DNA of 64,000 nucleotides from Microbacterium arabinogalactanolyticum (lineage in GTDB: Bacteria; Actinomycetota; Actinomycetes; Actinomycetales; Microbacteriaceae). The position numbers and the translations under genes are program-made. The notes below the pieces were generated by a model. That model ran no database searches, was not told the DNA's origin, and saw only the letters and a program-made list of their open reading frames with translations. Shown piece by piece: positions 19,208 to 29,193 of this stretch. The DNA lies in NCBI RefSeq assembly GCF_030268005.1, contig NZ_BRZC01000004.1, positions 62,001-126,000 of the forward strand, read 5' to 3'. Each line of letters starts with the position of its first letter. Within the stretch, counting starts at the first letter, position 1.

Positions 19208-20032
19208 GTGAGCACGCGCTCTCGTCTCGCCGTCTGGGGCGACCCGATCGGCCACAGCCGGTCGCCCGCCCTGCACGGTGCCGCCTATGCTCAGCTGGGG
19301 CTGAACTGGCAGTACGACCGGCAGCGCGTCGACGTGGCGGGTTTCCCTGCCGCGCTGAACGCCCTCGACGACTCGTGGCGCGGACTCTCGCTGACCATGC
19401 CGCTCAAGGAGATCGCGCACGACACGGCCAACGAGCTGGACGGACACGCGCGCCTGACCGGAGCGGCCAACACGCTTCTGCTGGGGGAGCGGCTGCGAGG
19501 CTTCAACACCGACGTCGGCGGCATCATCGACGCGTTCCGGAACGCCGGCGTCTCCACCATCCGGTCGGTGCGGATCCTCGGCGCGGGGGCGACCGCGGCA
19601 TCCGCTCTCGTCGCCGCACACGACCTCGGCGCACAACGCGTCGAGGTGCGCGCGCGCCGACCTGAGGCGGCAGCCAGACTGACCCGGATCGGTGACGCGC
19701 TGGACGTCGCGGTCGACGCGGTGCCCTTCGACGCCGCCGCCGGCTCCGTCGACGCGACCGTGGCGACCCTGCCCAGCGGCACCGTGCTGGATGCCGCCCT
19801 CGCCGCGCCGCTGTCGGGCTCCGGCGGTGTGCTCTTCGAGGCGGCGTACGCACCGTGGCCCTCGGCCCTCGCCGCGGGCTGGTCGGGGGAGAAGGTGATC
19901 TCGGGCTTCGAGATGCTGCTCTACCAGGCGGTGCGACAGATCCGGATCTTCCTGACGGGGGAGCAGGATGCCGCACTCCCGGACGAGGACGTCATCGTGG
20001 CAGTCATGCGGTCGGCGGTCGTGGAAGACTAG
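19208..20032 (+). CDS. aroE: Shikimate dehydrogenase
   Basis: Protein of 274 residues that reduces 3-dehydroshikimate to shikimate. The substrate site [16 protein letters not shown] is near residue 18, LTMPLKE near 63-69 holds the catalytic Lys, and GAANTLL and FNTDVGG follow. The NADP domain has [15 protein letters not shown] near 123. GTG start one base after the mltG stop. The stop is TAG, and aroC starts four bases later. First of five shikimate-pathway genes in a row. Confidence 0.93.
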   Translation: MSTRSRLAVWGDPIGHSRSPALHGAAYAQLGLNWQYDRQRVDVAGFPAALNALDDSWRGLSLTMPLKEIAHDTANELDGHARLTGAANTLLLGERLRGFNTDVGGIIDAFRNAGVSTIRSVRILGAGATAASALVAAHDLGAQRVEVRARRPEAAARLTRIGDALDVAVDAVPFDAAAGSVDATVATLPSGTVLDAALAAPLSGSGGVLFEAAYAPWPSALAAGWSGEKVISGFEMLLYQAVRQIRIFLTGEQDAALPDEDVIVAVMRSAVVED

Positions 20033-20036
20033 AGGC

Positions 20037-21266
20037 ATGCTCCGCGTGCTCACGGCCGGCGAATCCCACGGCCCCGAACTCATCGCCGTCATGGAGGGCC
20101 TGCCCTCCGGTGTGACGATCACGGCCGAGGCCATCCAGGCCGACCTCCAGCGCCGCAAGCTCGGCTACGGGCGCGGTTCTCGGATGAAGTTCGAGCAGGA
20201 CGAGCTGTCGATCTCCGGTGGGGTGCGCCATGGCCTCTCGCTGGGAAGCCCGATCGCCCTGCGGATCGGGAACACCGAATGGCCGAAGTGGACCGAGGTG
20301 ATGAACCCCGCCCCGACCGAGCTGACCGAGAAGTCCCGCGGTCGCGGTGCGGCGCTGACGCGTCCCCGTCCCGGCCACGCCGACCTCGTCGGCATGCAGA
20401 AGTACGACTTCGACGAGGCCCGGCCCATCCTCGAGCGCGCGAGCGCCCGTGAGACGGCGGCCCGGGTCGCCCTGGGCGCGATCGCGCGGGCGTTCCTGTC
20501 GGAGCTCGGCATCCGCCTGGTCAGCCACACGCTCTCGATCGGTCCTGTGCAGGTCCCGGACGGCTCCGCGCTGCCGACGCCCGATGACGTGGACGCGCTC
20601 GACGCCGACCCGCTGCGCTGCTTCGATGCCGCCACCTCCGCGCTGATGGTGGCCGAGGTGGACGCCGCGCGCAAGGACGGCGACACGCTCGGCGGCATCG
20701 TCGAGGTGCTCGCCTACGGTCTGCCCCCGGGGGTCGGCTCGCACGTGCACTGGGACCGTCGTCTCGACGGCCGTCTCGCGCAGGCGCTGATGAGCATCCA
20801 GGCCATCAAGGGCGTGGAGGTCGGCGACGGCTTCGAGACCACGCGCCGTCGCGGCTCGGCCGCCCACGACGAGCTGTTCGAGACGGACGGCGGCATCACC
20901 CGCGGGTCCGACCGCGCCGGTGGCACGGAGGGCGGCATGACCACGGGCACGGTGCTGCGCGTCCGTGCGGGCATGAAGCCCATCGCCACGGTGCCGCACG
21001 CGCTGCGAACGATCGACGTCGCGACCGGCGAGGAGGCCACGGCGCACCACCAGCGCTCCGACGTGTGCGCCGTGCCCGCAGCGGGCGTCGTGGCCGAGGC
21101 CATGGTCGCCATCGAGCTCGCCAACTCGGTGCTGGAGAAGTTCGGAGGCGACAGCATCCGCGAGACGCGTCGCAACCTGGAAGGCTACCTCGCCGGCATC
21201 CCGGAGGCCCTGCGCACCGCTCCCGCATCGGAGGCGGCGCTGCTCGCCCATGATGAGCTCTCCTGA
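20037..21266 (+). CDS. aroC: Chorismate synthase
   Basis: Protein of 409 residues that converts EPSP to chorismate with reduced FMN. The signature blocks are [16 protein letters not shown] at the start, [44 protein letters not shown], and [14 protein letters not shown] with the His and Arg of the active site. ATG 20037 gives the family-typical N-terminus [12 protein letters not shown]. The 3' end overlaps aroK by 17 bases. Confidence 0.96.
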   Translation: MLRVLTAGESHGPELIAVMEGLPSGVTITAEAIQADLQRRKLGYGRGSRMKFEQDELSISGGVRHGLSLGSPIALRIGNTEWPKWTEVMNPAPTELTEKSRGRGAALTRPRPGHADLVGMQKYDFDEARPILERASARETAARVALGAIARAFLSELGIRLVSHTLSIGPVQVPDGSALPTPDDVDALDADPLRCFDAATSALMVAEVDAARKDGDTLGGIVEVLAYGLPPGVGSHVHWDRRLDGRLAQALMSIQAIKGVEVGDGFETTRRRGSAAHDELFETDGGITRGSDRAGGTEGGMTTGTVLRVRAGMKPIATVPHALRTIDVATGEEATAHHQRSDVCAVPAAGVVAEAMVAIELANSVLEKFGGDSIRETRRNLEGYLAGIPEALRTAPASEAALLAHDELS

Positions 21267-21783
21267 GCGGGACGATCCGCCGCTGACACTGGTGCTCGTC
21301 GGCCCGATGGCCGCGGGCAAGACGAGCGTCGGTCGCAAGGTCGCGAGACTGCTCGAGGTGCCCTTCAGCGACACCGACAAGCGGATCGCGGCGGTGCACG
21401 GGCCGATCCCGCAGATCTTCGCAGAGCATGGCGAGCCGTACTTCCGCGAGCTGGAGCGGGCGGCGGTCGCCGCCGCGGTGTCGGACGGCGGTGTCGTGTC
21501 CCTGGGCGGCGGCGCCGTGACGGATGCCGCGACGAGGGCGCTGCTGACGCGGCATCCGGTCGTGTTCCTCACGGTGTCCCCGGAGGCGGTGTCCCGCCGC
21601 ATCGGGGGCACCGGACGACCGCTGCTCACCGGCGACGACGACCCGCTGGAACGATGGCGGAGGATCTTCGAGGAGCGCCGCGGCTGGTACGAGGAGGTCG
21701 CGGATCTCACCGTCGACACCTCCCGCACGCCGATGCGGATGCTGGCGGAGAGGATCGCCGCCTGGAGGAAGGAACAGGAATGA
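21250..21783 (+). CDS. aroK: Shikimate kinase
   Basis: Protein of 177 residues that phosphorylates shikimate. The P-loop is [11 protein letters not shown] near residues 18-28, SDTDKRIA follows with the Mg-binding Asp, then [17 protein letters not shown] and the LID Arg in [11 protein letters not shown]. Two possible ATGs (21250, 21253) lie inside the end of aroC. The stop overlaps aroB as ATGA. Confidence 0.94.
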   Translation: MMSSPERDDPPLTLVLVGPMAAGKTSVGRKVARLLEVPFSDTDKRIAAVHGPIPQIFAEHGEPYFRELERAAVAAAVSDGGVVSLGGGAVTDAATRALLTRHPVVFLTVSPEAVSRRIGGTGRPLLTGDDDPLERWRRIFEERRGWYEEVADLTVDTSRTPMRMLAERIAAWRKEQE

Positions 21784-22859
21784 CCGTCAAGACCATCAGC
21801 GTGACCGGACAGGCTGCCTACGACATCACCGTGGGTCGCGACATCCTCGACCGGGTCAGGACGGCCCTGGACCCGGCGGTGAAGAAGGTGCTCGTGGTGC
21901 ACCCGCCGACGCTCGCGAACCGTGCGGCAGAGCTGCGCGACCGCCTGGTGGCGGACGGGGGAGTGCAGGTGCTGCTCGCCGAGATCCCGGACGCCGAGGC
22001 GGGCAAGCGCATCGAGGTCGCGGCGTTCTGCTGGCAGGTCATGGGCCAGGCCGACTTCACCCGCTCGGACGCGGTGATCGGGTACGGCGGTGGCGCGGTC
22101 ACCGATCTCGCAGGTTTCGTGGCGGCGACCTGGCTGCGTGGCGTGCAGGTGGTGCAGGTGCCGACCACGGTGCTCGGCCTGGTGGACGCGGCCGTGGGCG
22201 GCAAGACCGGCGTGAACACCAACGAGGGCAAGAACATGGTCGGCGCGTTCTGGGCGCCGCGGGCCGTGATCGGCGACCTGGACGAGCTGGGCAGCCTGAG
22301 CGCTAACGAGGCGACCGCCGGTTATGCGGAGATCGTGAAGGCCGGCTTCATCTGGGCGCCGGAGATCCTGGACATCATCGAAGCCGACCCCGCGCGCGCC
22401 GTCGATACCTCCACGGACGAGTTCCGCCGCACGATCGAGCTCGCCATCGAGATGAAGGCGAAGGTCGTCTCGGACGACTTCCGCGAGGCGGGGCTGAGGG
22501 AGATCCTCAACTACGGGCACACGCTCGGGCACGCGATCGAGCACACCGAGCGCTACCAGTGGCGTCACGGCGCGGCGATCTCGATCGGCATGATGTACGC
22601 GGCGGAGCTGTCGCGTCTGGCCGGACGCCTGCCCGACGCCGCTGTCGACCGGCATCGGAACGTGCTCGAATCGCTGGGCCTTCCGACCACCTATCGGGCG
22701 GGAGCGTGGAACACGCTGCTGGCGACCATGCAGCGCGACAAGAAGGCACGCGGCGGCATGCTGCGGTTCATCGTGCTGGACGACATCGCCAAGCCCACCG
22801 TGCTGCAGGCGCCCGACGAGTCGCTGATGTTCGCCGCCTACCAGGAGGTCGGAGCGTGA
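21780..22859 (+). CDS. aroB: 3-Dehydroquinate synthase
   Basis: Protein of 359 residues that cyclises DAHP to 3-dehydroquinate with NAD+ and a divalent metal. GYGGGAVTDLAGFVAATWLRG, PTTVLGLVDAAVGGKTGVNT, GKNMVGAFW and the metal ligands in NYGHTLGHAIEH are all present. The ATG overlaps the aroK stop and the stop overlaps the aroQ GTG, so the three are translationally coupled. Confidence 0.96.
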   Translation: MTVKTISVTGQAAYDITVGRDILDRVRTALDPAVKKVLVVHPPTLANRAAELRDRLVADGGVQVLLAEIPDAEAGKRIEVAAFCWQVMGQADFTRSDAVIGYGGGAVTDLAGFVAATWLRGVQVVQVPTTVLGLVDAAVGGKTGVNTNEGKNMVGAFWAPRAVIGDLDELGSLSANEATAGYAEIVKAGFIWAPEILDIIEADPARAVDTSTDEFRRTIELAIEMKAKVVSDDFREAGLREILNYGHTLGHAIEHTERYQWRHGAAISIGMMYAAELSRLAGRLPDAAVDRHRNVLESLGLPTTYRAGAWNTLLATMQRDKKARGGMLRFIVLDDIAKPTVLQAPDESLMFAAYQEVGA

Positions 22860-23299
22860 GCACCCGGCGCCTGCTGCTCGTCAACGGCCCGAACCTGAAC
22901 CTGCTCGGCACCCGCGAGCCGGAGGTGTACGGCACCGCGACGCTGGCCGATGTCGAGCAGCTCGTGGCAGAGGTCGCCGACGGCCTCGGCTACGAGGTGC
23001 GCGCGGTGCAGAGCAACCACGAGGGCGTGCTGATCGACGCGATCCACGCCGTGCGAGGGGACTGCGCGGGCATCGTCATCAACCCGGGCGGCCTGACCCA
23101 CACCTCGGTGTCGCTGCGTGACGCCCTGACCGGTGTCGGCATGCCGTTCGCCGAGGTGCACATCTCCGACGTGTACGCGCGGGAGTCGTTCCGGCACTTC
23201 TCGTACCTGGAGGACGTCGCCGCGGTGCGTGTGGTCGGCAAGGGCATCGACGGCTATGCCGAGGCGGTGCGGGAGCTGGTCGCACAGCTCGGCGAGTAG
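22856..23299 (+). CDS. aroQ: Type II 3-dehydroquinate dehydratase
   Basis: Protein of 147 residues that dehydrates 3-dehydroquinate. The type II features are LLVNGPNLNLLGTREPEVYG with the active-site Asn and Tyr, QSNHEGVLIDAIH, INPGGLTHTSVSLRDAL and EVHISDVYARESFRH with the catalytic His. It usually forms dodecamers. GTG start; the stop is TAG. It ends the aroE-C-K-B-Q run. Confidence 0.95.
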   Translation: MSTRRLLLVNGPNLNLLGTREPEVYGTATLADVEQLVAEVADGLGYEVRAVQSNHEGVLIDAIHAVRGDCAGIVINPGGLTHTSVSLRDALTGVGMPFAEVHISDVYARESFRHFSYLEDVAAVRVVGKGIDGYAEAVRELVAQLGE

Positions 23300-23304
23300 T
23301 CGCC

Positions 23305-24123
23305 ATGCTCGCATCCGAGGATCGGTTCGACGCCGTCCCCGCCGAGCCGAACGGCACCGCCGTGCTGCTGCTCGCGGGGTCCAGCGGGCGCGTGGAGCGG
23401 GAGCGCGCGGAACTGCTGTCGACGACCGGAGCACGCGTGCGTGCGATCCGGTGGTTCGGGGGAGCCGACCAGCGGCCCTCCCCGCACGAGGTTCCGCTGG
23501 AGCTCTTCGCAGGGCAGATCGGGGAGCTGCGCCGCGACGCGGACCGGGTGGTGCTGTTCGGCACATCGTTCGGCGCGGAGGCGGTGCTGACCACGGCGGC
23601 CTATGCCACGGTCGATGGCGTGATCGCGGTCGCGCCATCGTCGGTGGTCTGGGCGGGCGCGCACGACGGGGCGTGGTCCTCGCACTGGACGCTCGGCGGC
23701 CGGCCTCTGCCGTTCGTGGCCTTCGACGCGTACTGGACCCCGCGGTCGGACCCGCCCGCTTTCGTCTCCCTGTACGAGGCGAGTCTCCAACTGGACGCCG
23801 CCGCGACCGACGCGGCGCGGATTCCCGTGGAGAACATCGCGGGCGAGGTGCTGCTGGTCGCGGGCGGTGACGATCAGGTCTGGCCGAGCGACCGGTTCGC
23901 GTCGGAGGTCGAGGCGGTGCGGACCGATCGCGGCCTCGCCACGACGGTCGTCACCCACCCCGGGGCGGGACATCGTCTGCTGCTGCCCGGGGAGCTCCCG
24001 GCAGCGGGCGGTGCTCGGATGCTGCGCGGCGGCAGTCCGGAAGCGGATGCCGAACTGGGTGCGCGGGCGTGGCCGGAGATCCGTCGGCTGCTGGGTGACG
24101 GAGCGCTCGTTCCCCGAGGTTGA
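23305..24123 (+). CDS. Alpha/beta hydrolase, BAAT/acyl-CoA thioester hydrolase C-terminal-like
   Basis: Protein of 272 residues. GTSFGAEAVL (GxSxG, Ser near residue 94) is the nucleophile elbow, AGGDDQVWPSDRFA supplies the Asp, and THPGAGHRL the His, so the catalytic triad is complete. The pattern after the Asp resembles the C-terminal domain of bile acid-CoA:amino acid N-acyltransferase and acyl-CoA thioester hydrolases. No signal peptide is visible, so it is probably cytoplasmic. The substrate is unknown. It begins five bases after aroQ and is probably read from the aro transcript, but has no obvious role in that pathway. Confidence 0.75.
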   Translation: MLASEDRFDAVPAEPNGTAVLLLAGSSGRVERERAELLSTTGARVRAIRWFGGADQRPSPHEVPLELFAGQIGELRRDADRVVLFGTSFGAEAVLTTAAYATVDGVIAVAPSSVVWAGAHDGAWSSHWTLGGRPLPFVAFDAYWTPRSDPPAFVSLYEASLQLDAAATDAARIPVENIAGEVLLVAGGDDQVWPSDRFASEVEAVRTDRGLATTVVTHPGAGHRLLLPGELPAAGGARMLRGGSPEADAELGARAWPEIRRLLGDGALVPRG

Positions 24124-24156
24124 GTCCGCGTTGACGCTCCGTGGGAGGATCCTGGG

Positions 24157-24708
24157 GTGAGCATCCTGGTGGTCCCGTATTCCGATGAGTGGCCGGCGCA
24201 GTTCGCCGCCGTAGCAGAAGAGCTGGCGCGGGCCCTTTCCGGTGTACCGGTCGGATCGATCGAGCACGTCGGCTCCACCGCGGTGCCGGGGCTGGCCGCG
24301 AAACCGATCATCGACATCGACATCATCGTCGGACGCCCGGACCTTGTTGCGGCGATCGCGGCCCTGGAGGCCGCTGGATACGAGCATGCCGGCGATCTCG
24401 GACTGCCCGGCAGAGAAGCGTTCCGGACGCCCGATCAGCGTCCTGCTCGTCACGTCTACCTCTGCGTGGAGGGAACCCTGCATCTGCGGAACCACCTGGC
24501 TGTGCGAGACGTCCTGCGACGCGACGCGCTGCTCCGTCAGAGATACGGAGAAGTGAAGCTCGCGTTGGCTGGTGACGCGGAGATGGACATCGACACGTAC
24601 ATCGCAGGCAAATCCGGCGTGCTCCAGGAGGTGCTTGCGAGCTCGGACCTGACGATCGCCGAGAAGGCGCAGATACTCGCTCTGAATGACCCGGACTCGA
24701 GAGCCTGA
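24157..24708 (+). CDS. GrpB family protein
   Basis: Protein of 183 residues of the GrpB/UPF0157 group, which has a nucleotidyltransferase-like fold. [42 protein letters not shown] and [23 protein letters not shown] are diagnostic. Some relatives are fused to dephospho-CoA kinase, but no function is settled. GTG start. Codon use is less GC-biased than the neighbours (TAT, GTA, GCA, GAA, CTT, GTT, AAA and ATA occur), which hints at more recent arrival. Confidence 0.88.
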   Translation: MSILVVPYSDEWPAQFAAVAEELARALSGVPVGSIEHVGSTAVPGLAAKPIIDIDIIVGRPDLVAAIAALEAAGYEHAGDLGLPGREAFRTPDQRPARHVYLCVEGTLHLRNHLAVRDVLRRDALLRQRYGEVKLALAGDAEMDIDTYIAGKSGVLQEVLASSDLTIAEKAQILALNDPDSRA

Positions 24709-24786
24709 ACCGTCATCAGACGGGAGCACGTCGTCGGGCTCGTCCTCCGCTGCGATACTCCGCGCAGGCGTTTCGCCGGCATCCGA

Positions 24787-24792
24787 TAAGAT
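24787..24792 (+). promoter_or_regulatory. Probable -10 of efp
   Basis: TAAGAT lies about 75 bases before the efp start and predicts a start near 24799 with a leader of about 67 bases. No convincing -35 hexamer is seen. The preceding 24709-24786 holds nothing else recognisable. Confidence 0.4.
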
Positions 24793-24865
24793 GAATCCTT
24801 GGCCACTTCCTGCGCGCATCCGCGCTCGGCCATTGAACCTTCGAAACGAACGGACTCGCACCAGC

Positions 24866-25429
24866 ATGGCATCCACTGCAGACATCAAGAACGGCGTCGT
24901 CCTCTCGATCGACGGACAGCTGTGGAGCGTCATCGAGTTCCAGCACGTCAAGCCCGGCAAGGGCGGTGCGTTCGTGCGCACCAAGCTGAAGAACGTCGTC
25001 TCCGGCAAGGTCGTCGACCGCACGTACAACGCCGGCGCCAAGATCGATATCGAGAACGTCGACCGTCGCGACTTCCAGTATCTCTACACCGACGGCGACA
25101 GCTTCGTCTTCATGGACGTCGAGGACTACGACCAGCTCACCGTCGGTGCCGCGACCGTCGGCGACGCCGCGCACTTCATGCTCGAGAACCAGCAGGTGCA
25201 GATCGCGCTGAACAACGGCAACCCGCTGTACATCGAGCTCCCGGCATCCGTCGTGCTCGAGGTCACCTACACCGAGCCGGGCCTGCAGGGCGACCGCTCG
25301 TCGGCCGGCACCAAGCCCGCCACGCTCGAGACCGGCTACGAGATCCAGGTTCCGCTGTTCCTCGAGCAGGGCACCAAGGTCAAGGTCGACACCCGCACCG
25401 GTGGCTACCTCGGCCGGGTCAACGACTGA
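24866..25429 (+). CDS. efp: Translation elongation factor P
   Basis: Protein of 187 residues that relieves ribosome stalling at polyproline. The three-domain layout is intact: the KOW-like N-terminus carries [19 protein letters not shown], where the Lys in PGKGG is the tip residue, followed by the OB domains ending in [21 protein letters not shown]. Actinobacterial EF-P is usually unmodified. The ATG gives the typical [10 protein letters not shown] start; no strong ribosome binding site is seen. nusB follows two bases after the stop. Confidence 0.96.
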   Translation: MASTADIKNGVVLSIDGQLWSVIEFQHVKPGKGGAFVRTKLKNVVSGKVVDRTYNAGAKIDIENVDRRDFQYLYTDGDSFVFMDVEDYDQLTVGAATVGDAAHFMLENQQVQIALNNGNPLYIELPASVVLEVTYTEPGLQGDRSSAGTKPATLETGYEIQVPLFLEQGTKVKVDTRTGGYLGRVND

Positions 25430-25430
25430 G

Positions 25431-25841
25431 TTGAGCGCACGCACCAAGGCGCGCAAGCGCGCCCTCGACATCCTCTTCTCCGCCGACGTGCGCGGAGAAG
25501 AGGTGTCGGTGTCCCTCGCCGCGGCTGCCGCACGCGCTGCGAGCGAGCCCTCCCGCCAGGCGTCGTGGCTGTACGCCCGCGACATCGTCGATGGGATCAT
25601 CGACCACCACGACGAGATCGACGAGCAGATCACCACGCACAGCCGTGACTGGAAGCTCGAGCGGATGCCCGCGGTCGATCGTGCCCTGCTGCGGATCGGC
25701 ACCTGGGAGATCCTCTTCAACGACGAGGTTCCCACCGCGGTCGCGATCGACGAGGCAGTGGAGCTGGCCAAGGAGCTCTCCACCGAGGACTCCGGCGCGT
25801 TCGTGCACGGTGTGCTCGCCCGCATCGACCGCGCACGCTGA
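25431..25841 (+). CDS. nusB: Transcription antitermination factor NusB
   Basis: All-helical protein of 136 residues that binds boxA RNA with S10 during rRNA transcription. SARTKARKRALDILFSADVRG, LERMPAVDRALLRIGTWEILF and IDEAVELAKELSTEDSGAFVHGVLARI are the family blocks. The chosen start is TTG at 25431, right after the efp stop; in-frame codons upstream would overlap efp. The efp-nusB pair is conserved in actinobacteria. Confidence 0.93.
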   Translation: MSARTKARKRALDILFSADVRGEEVSVSLAAAAARAASEPSRQASWLYARDIVDGIIDHHDEIDEQITTHSRDWKLERMPAVDRALLRIGTWEILFNDEVPTAVAIDEAVELAKELSTEDSGAFVHGVLARIDRAR

Positions 25842-25901
25842 GTTGCGCAGGATCCCCGCTGAACCGGGCGGAGTGTCGGTGCTGCCGGGAAGGATGCTGA
25901 G

Positions 25902-28900
25902 ATGAGCATTCCCCGGCCCAGTGCGCAGCAGCTGCGCCGGCTCGCCGGTGACGGCGGCTATCAGCGCGGCCTGGACTACGCCCGCCGTGGCCACGTCGAG
26001 CGCACCTCGTGGGATGCTGCGACCGAGACGCTCACGGCCGACGTGTACGGCAGCGAGCCCGCGCCGTACCGGTGCCGCATCCGCTTCAACGGCGGAGAGA
26101 TCGCCGGCACCGCGTGCTCCTGCCCTCTGCAGCGCGGCTGCAAGCACGTCGTCGCGGCGATGCTCGTCGCACCCGAGAAGGAGGCCCGCGAGCGGATCGC
26201 GGTCGAACGCCGCCTGGACGCCCAGCGCGCCGCCTGGCGGCGGCTGGTGCCCGAGGCCGCTCCGGCTCGGCAGATCACGGCGCTCGCTCTGGGCGTCGAG
26301 CTGCGCGTGCGGCCGTCGAGGGCGCGCGATCGCTGGGGCTCCGCCCCCGCCCGCACCGCCACACCACGCGAGCTGACCCGCGAGCACGGCGAGGTGCAGC
26401 TTTCCGTGCGTCCGCTGATGCGCAGCGACTCCACCGGCAAGTGGATCCAGGGCGACGTCACCTGGGACGGCATCCGGCGCCCCGGCATCCGCTTCGATGC
26501 CGCGCAGTCGCGCTGGTTCACCGACTTCCTCGCCATCGCACGGGACTCGCTGCTCTCCGGCACGGCCTCGGACTGGATACCGCTGGACCGGGTCGAATCG
26601 CCGCTGCTCTGGCAGCACCTCCGTTCGCTGCCGAGTCTCGGCATCCCCATGGTCGCGGCGCAGACGCACACCACCGTCCGTCTCGCCGATCACGCATCGG
26701 CGGGCATCCGCATCGACACCGACGAGCACGGCGGACTGCTGGTCGGCGCGGACATCCGCATCGACGACCAGCCTGTGCCCGCAGCATCCGTCCGCCCGAT
26801 CGGAACAACCGGCCTCTACCGGTGGCAGGTCGTGGGCGCCGACATCGAGGTGACCCTCGCGCCCGTGCACCTGAGCGCGCCCGTGCGCGGGGCGATCACG
26901 GCGGAGGAGCCCATCGAGGTGTCCGCCGAGGATCGCGACCTGTTCCTCGACGAGGCGTACCCGAGCATCGCGCGGCAGTCGACGGTCACGGCCGCGAGCG
27001 GCCTGTCCCTGCCCGCACCGGTGCGGCCCGTGCCCGTGCTCCGCGTCAACTTCGGCTCGGCCGACCGCCTCGAGCACCGCTTCGAGTGGGAGTACGCGGG
27101 CCACGGAACCGTGCCGGTCGTCTCGGGCGAGCCGGTGCCCGCCGACCACGCCTTCCGCGACGCCGACGCCGAGCAGCGCGAGCTGCGCGTGCTCGAACGC
27201 ATCTGGGCATCTGCGACCGACACCCCGTTCGAACCGCGGGCGGCGGTGATCGGCGTGCCCGCCGCCGAATGGGCGTCCACCGTCCTGCCCGCCTTCGAGG
27301 AGAGCGACGTGCGCGTCGTCGTCACCGGCAAGCGCAAGAAGTACCGTGAGCTCACCGGCGCTCCCGAGATCACGGTCTCCACCGTCGAGTCGACCGATCC
27401 GGACTGGTTCGATCTGGGCATCATCGTGAAGATCGACGGCGTCTCCATCCCGTTCACGCCCCTGTTCACCGCGCTCAGCATGCGACGCACCAAGCTGATG
27501 CTCGTCGACGGCAGCTGGTTCTCCCTCGCGCATCCCGCTCTCCAGGCGCTCCGCGAGCTCATCGACGAGGCCGCCGATCTTGCCGAGTGGGAGACCGGTC
27601 CGCGCATCAGCCGGCACCAGACCGCCCTGTGGGCGGACTTCGAGGACCTCGCGGACCAGTCCGAGTCGGCGGTCTCGTGGCGCGCGCTGGCCGAAGGACT
27701 CCGCGACGTGCAGCACGTGCCGCCCACGCCGGTGCCTGAGGGGCTGAACGCGCAGCTTCGTCCCTACCAGAAGCAGGGGTTCGACTGGCTGGCATTCCTG
27801 TGGGCTCACAGTCTCGGCGGAGTGCTCGCCGATGACATGGGCCTCGGCAAGACGCTGCAGCTGCTCGCACTGATCGCGCACGCGCGCGAGGCGGGGGAGA
27901 CGCGCCCGTTCCTCGTGATCGCCCCGACTTCCGTCCTCGGAACCTGGCGCAGCGAGGCGGCGCGGTTCGTGCCGGGCCTGCGGATGCGGATCATCGAGGG
28001 AACCGCGTCCCGCCGGGACGAGCGCATCGCCGACGCGGTGCAGCAGGCCGACGTCGTCGTCACCTCCTACACGCTGCTGCGTCTCGACGACAGCGAGTAC
28101 GCGGATGTCGAGTGGGCAGGCGTGATCCTGGACGAGGCGCAGTTCGCGAAGAACCCCTCGACGAAGGCGCACAAGGCCATCGCGGCGCTGCGCGCCCGAG
28201 TCAAGATCGCCGTGACCGGTACCCCGCTGGAGAACAGCCTCACCGACCTCTGGGCGCTGTTCTCGCTCACCGCCCCCGGCCTGTTCCCGTCGGCACGACG
28301 ATTCCGCGAGGAGTACGTGCAGCCCATCGAGAAGGGCAAGGTCCCCGACAACGAGGAGGGCGGCGACTACCGGCAGCGCCGGCTGGAGCGTCTGCGACGA
28401 CGCATCCGCCCGCTCATGCTGCGACGCACCAAGGAGCTCGTCGCCGCCGAGCTGCCCGAGAAGCAGGTGCAGGAGGTGTTCGTCGAGCTCTCGCCCGCGC
28501 ACCGCGCTCGCTACGACGCCGTGCTGCAACGCGAACGGCAGAAGCTGCTCGGCCTGCTCGCGGACCTCGACCGCAACCGCTTCATCGTCTTCCGCTCGCT
28601 GACCATGCTGCGGATGCTGGCCCTGGCACCGGGCCTGATCGATGAGGCGGATGCCGGAATCCCCTCCAGCAAGCTGGACGTGCTGCTCGAGCACGTCCAG
28701 GAGCTGCAGGCGGAGGGGCACAGAGCGCTGGTGTTCAGCCAGTTCACGAGCTTCCTCGACCTCGCCGCGGAGCGGCTCACCGCCGCGGGAATCTCCTACG
28801 TGCACCTGGACGGGTCAACACGAAACCGCGCTGAGGTCATCGACGGGTTCAAGGACGGCGAGCAGCCGGTGTTCCTCATCAGCCTCAAGGCGGGTGGATT

Positions 28901-29171
28901 CGGACTCACGCTCACCGAGGCCGACTACGTGTTCCTCCTCGACCCCTGGTGGAACCCCGCGGCCGAGGCGCAGGCCATCGACCGCACGCACCGCATCGGA
29001 CAGACGCGCCGCGTGTTCGTCTACCGGCTGATCGCCTCGGGCACGATCGAGGAGAAGGTCCTGGCGCTGCAGCAGCGCAAGGCGCGCCTGTTCACCGCCG
29101 TGATGGACGACGACGAGCTCTTCTCGAAGGCGCTCACCGCCGACGACATCCGGGGCCTTCTGGAGACCTGA
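25902..29171 (+). CDS. SNF2-family helicase with N-terminal SWIM zinc finger
   Basis: Protein of 1089 residues. A SWIM finger (CSCPLQRGCKH, about residues 72-82) comes first, then a long SNF2-associated region, then the motor: DDMGLGKT near 644 (motif I), SYTLLRLDD, DEAQ near 744 (motif II), TGTPLENSLTDLW (motif III), and a helicase C domain with ALVFSQFTSFLDLA, SLKAGGFGLTLTEADYV and RTHRIGQ. It is an ATP-driven double-strand DNA translocase of the RapA/HepA/SNF2 type. GGAAGG lies eight bases before the ATG. Its target is unknown. It opens a block that interrupts the usual nusB-pyr neighbourhood. Confidence 0.9.
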   Translation: MSIPRPSAQQLRRLAGDGGYQRGLDYARRGHVERTSWDAATETLTADVYGSEPAPYRCRIRFNGGEIAGTACSCPLQRGCKHVVAAMLVAPEKEARERIAVERRLDAQRAAWRRLVPEAAPARQITALALGVELRVRPSRARDRWGSAPARTATPRELTREHGEVQLSVRPLMRSDSTGKWIQGDVTWDGIRRPGIRFDAAQSRWFTDFLAIARDSLLSGTASDWIPLDRVESPLLWQHLRSLPSLGIPMVAAQTHTTVRLADHASAGIRIDTDEHGGLLVGADIRIDDQPVPAASVRPIGTTGLYRWQVVGADIEVTLAPVHLSAPVRGAITAEEPIEVSAEDRDLFLDEAYPSIARQSTVTAASGLSLPAPVRPVPVLRVNFGSADRLEHRFEWEYAGHGTVPVVSGEPVPADHAFRDADAEQRELRVLERIWASATDTPFEPRAAVIGVPAAEWASTVLPAFEESDVRVVVTGKRKKYRELTGAPEITVSTVESTDPDWFDLGIIVKIDGVSIPFTPLFTALSMRRTKLMLVDGSWFSLAHPALQALRELIDEAADLAEWETGPRISRHQTALWADFEDLADQSESAVSWRALAEGLRDVQHVPPTPVPEGLNAQLRPYQKQGFDWLAFLWAHSLGGVLADDMGLGKTLQLLALIAHAREAGETRPFLVIAPTSVLGTWRSEAARFVPGLRMRIIEGTASRRDERIADAVQQADVVVTSYTLLRLDDSEYADVEWAGVILDEAQFAKNPSTKAHKAIAALRARVKIAVTGTPLENSLTDLWALFSLTAPGLFPSARRFREEYVQPIEKGKVPDNEEGGDYRQRRLERLRRRIRPLMLRRTKELVAAELPEKQVQEVFVELSPAHRARYDAVLQRERQKLLGLLADLDRNRFIVFRSLTMLRMLALAPGLIDEADAGIPSSKLDVLLEHVQELQAEGHRALVFSQFTSFLDLAAERLTAAGISYVHLDGSTRNRAEVIDGFKDGEQPVFLISLKAGGFGLTLTEADYVFLLDPWWNPAAEAQAIDRTHRIGQTRRVFVYRLIASGTIEEKVLALQQRKARLFTAVMDDDELFSKALTADDIRGLLET

Positions 29172-29180
29172 CCCGCGATC

Positions 29181-29186
29181 TAGGCT
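29181..29186 (+). promoter_or_regulatory. Probable -10 of the YcaQ-like gene, leaderless
   Basis: TAGGCT starts nine bases after the helicase stop and lies seven bases before the ATG at 29194, predicting transcription from the start codon. Confidence 0.4.
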
Positions 29187-29193
29187 CGGAGCG

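Noticed and set aside
20030..20035. TAGAGG at the aroE stop as a -10 for aroC
   Set aside because: It lacks the final T and lies one base from the aroC ATG, too close for a promoter. aroC is more simply read from the aroE transcript.
25419..28805. Open frame of 1128 codons on the minus strand
   Set aside because: Antisense shadow of nusB and the SNF2 helicase; the plus-strand frames carry all family motifs.
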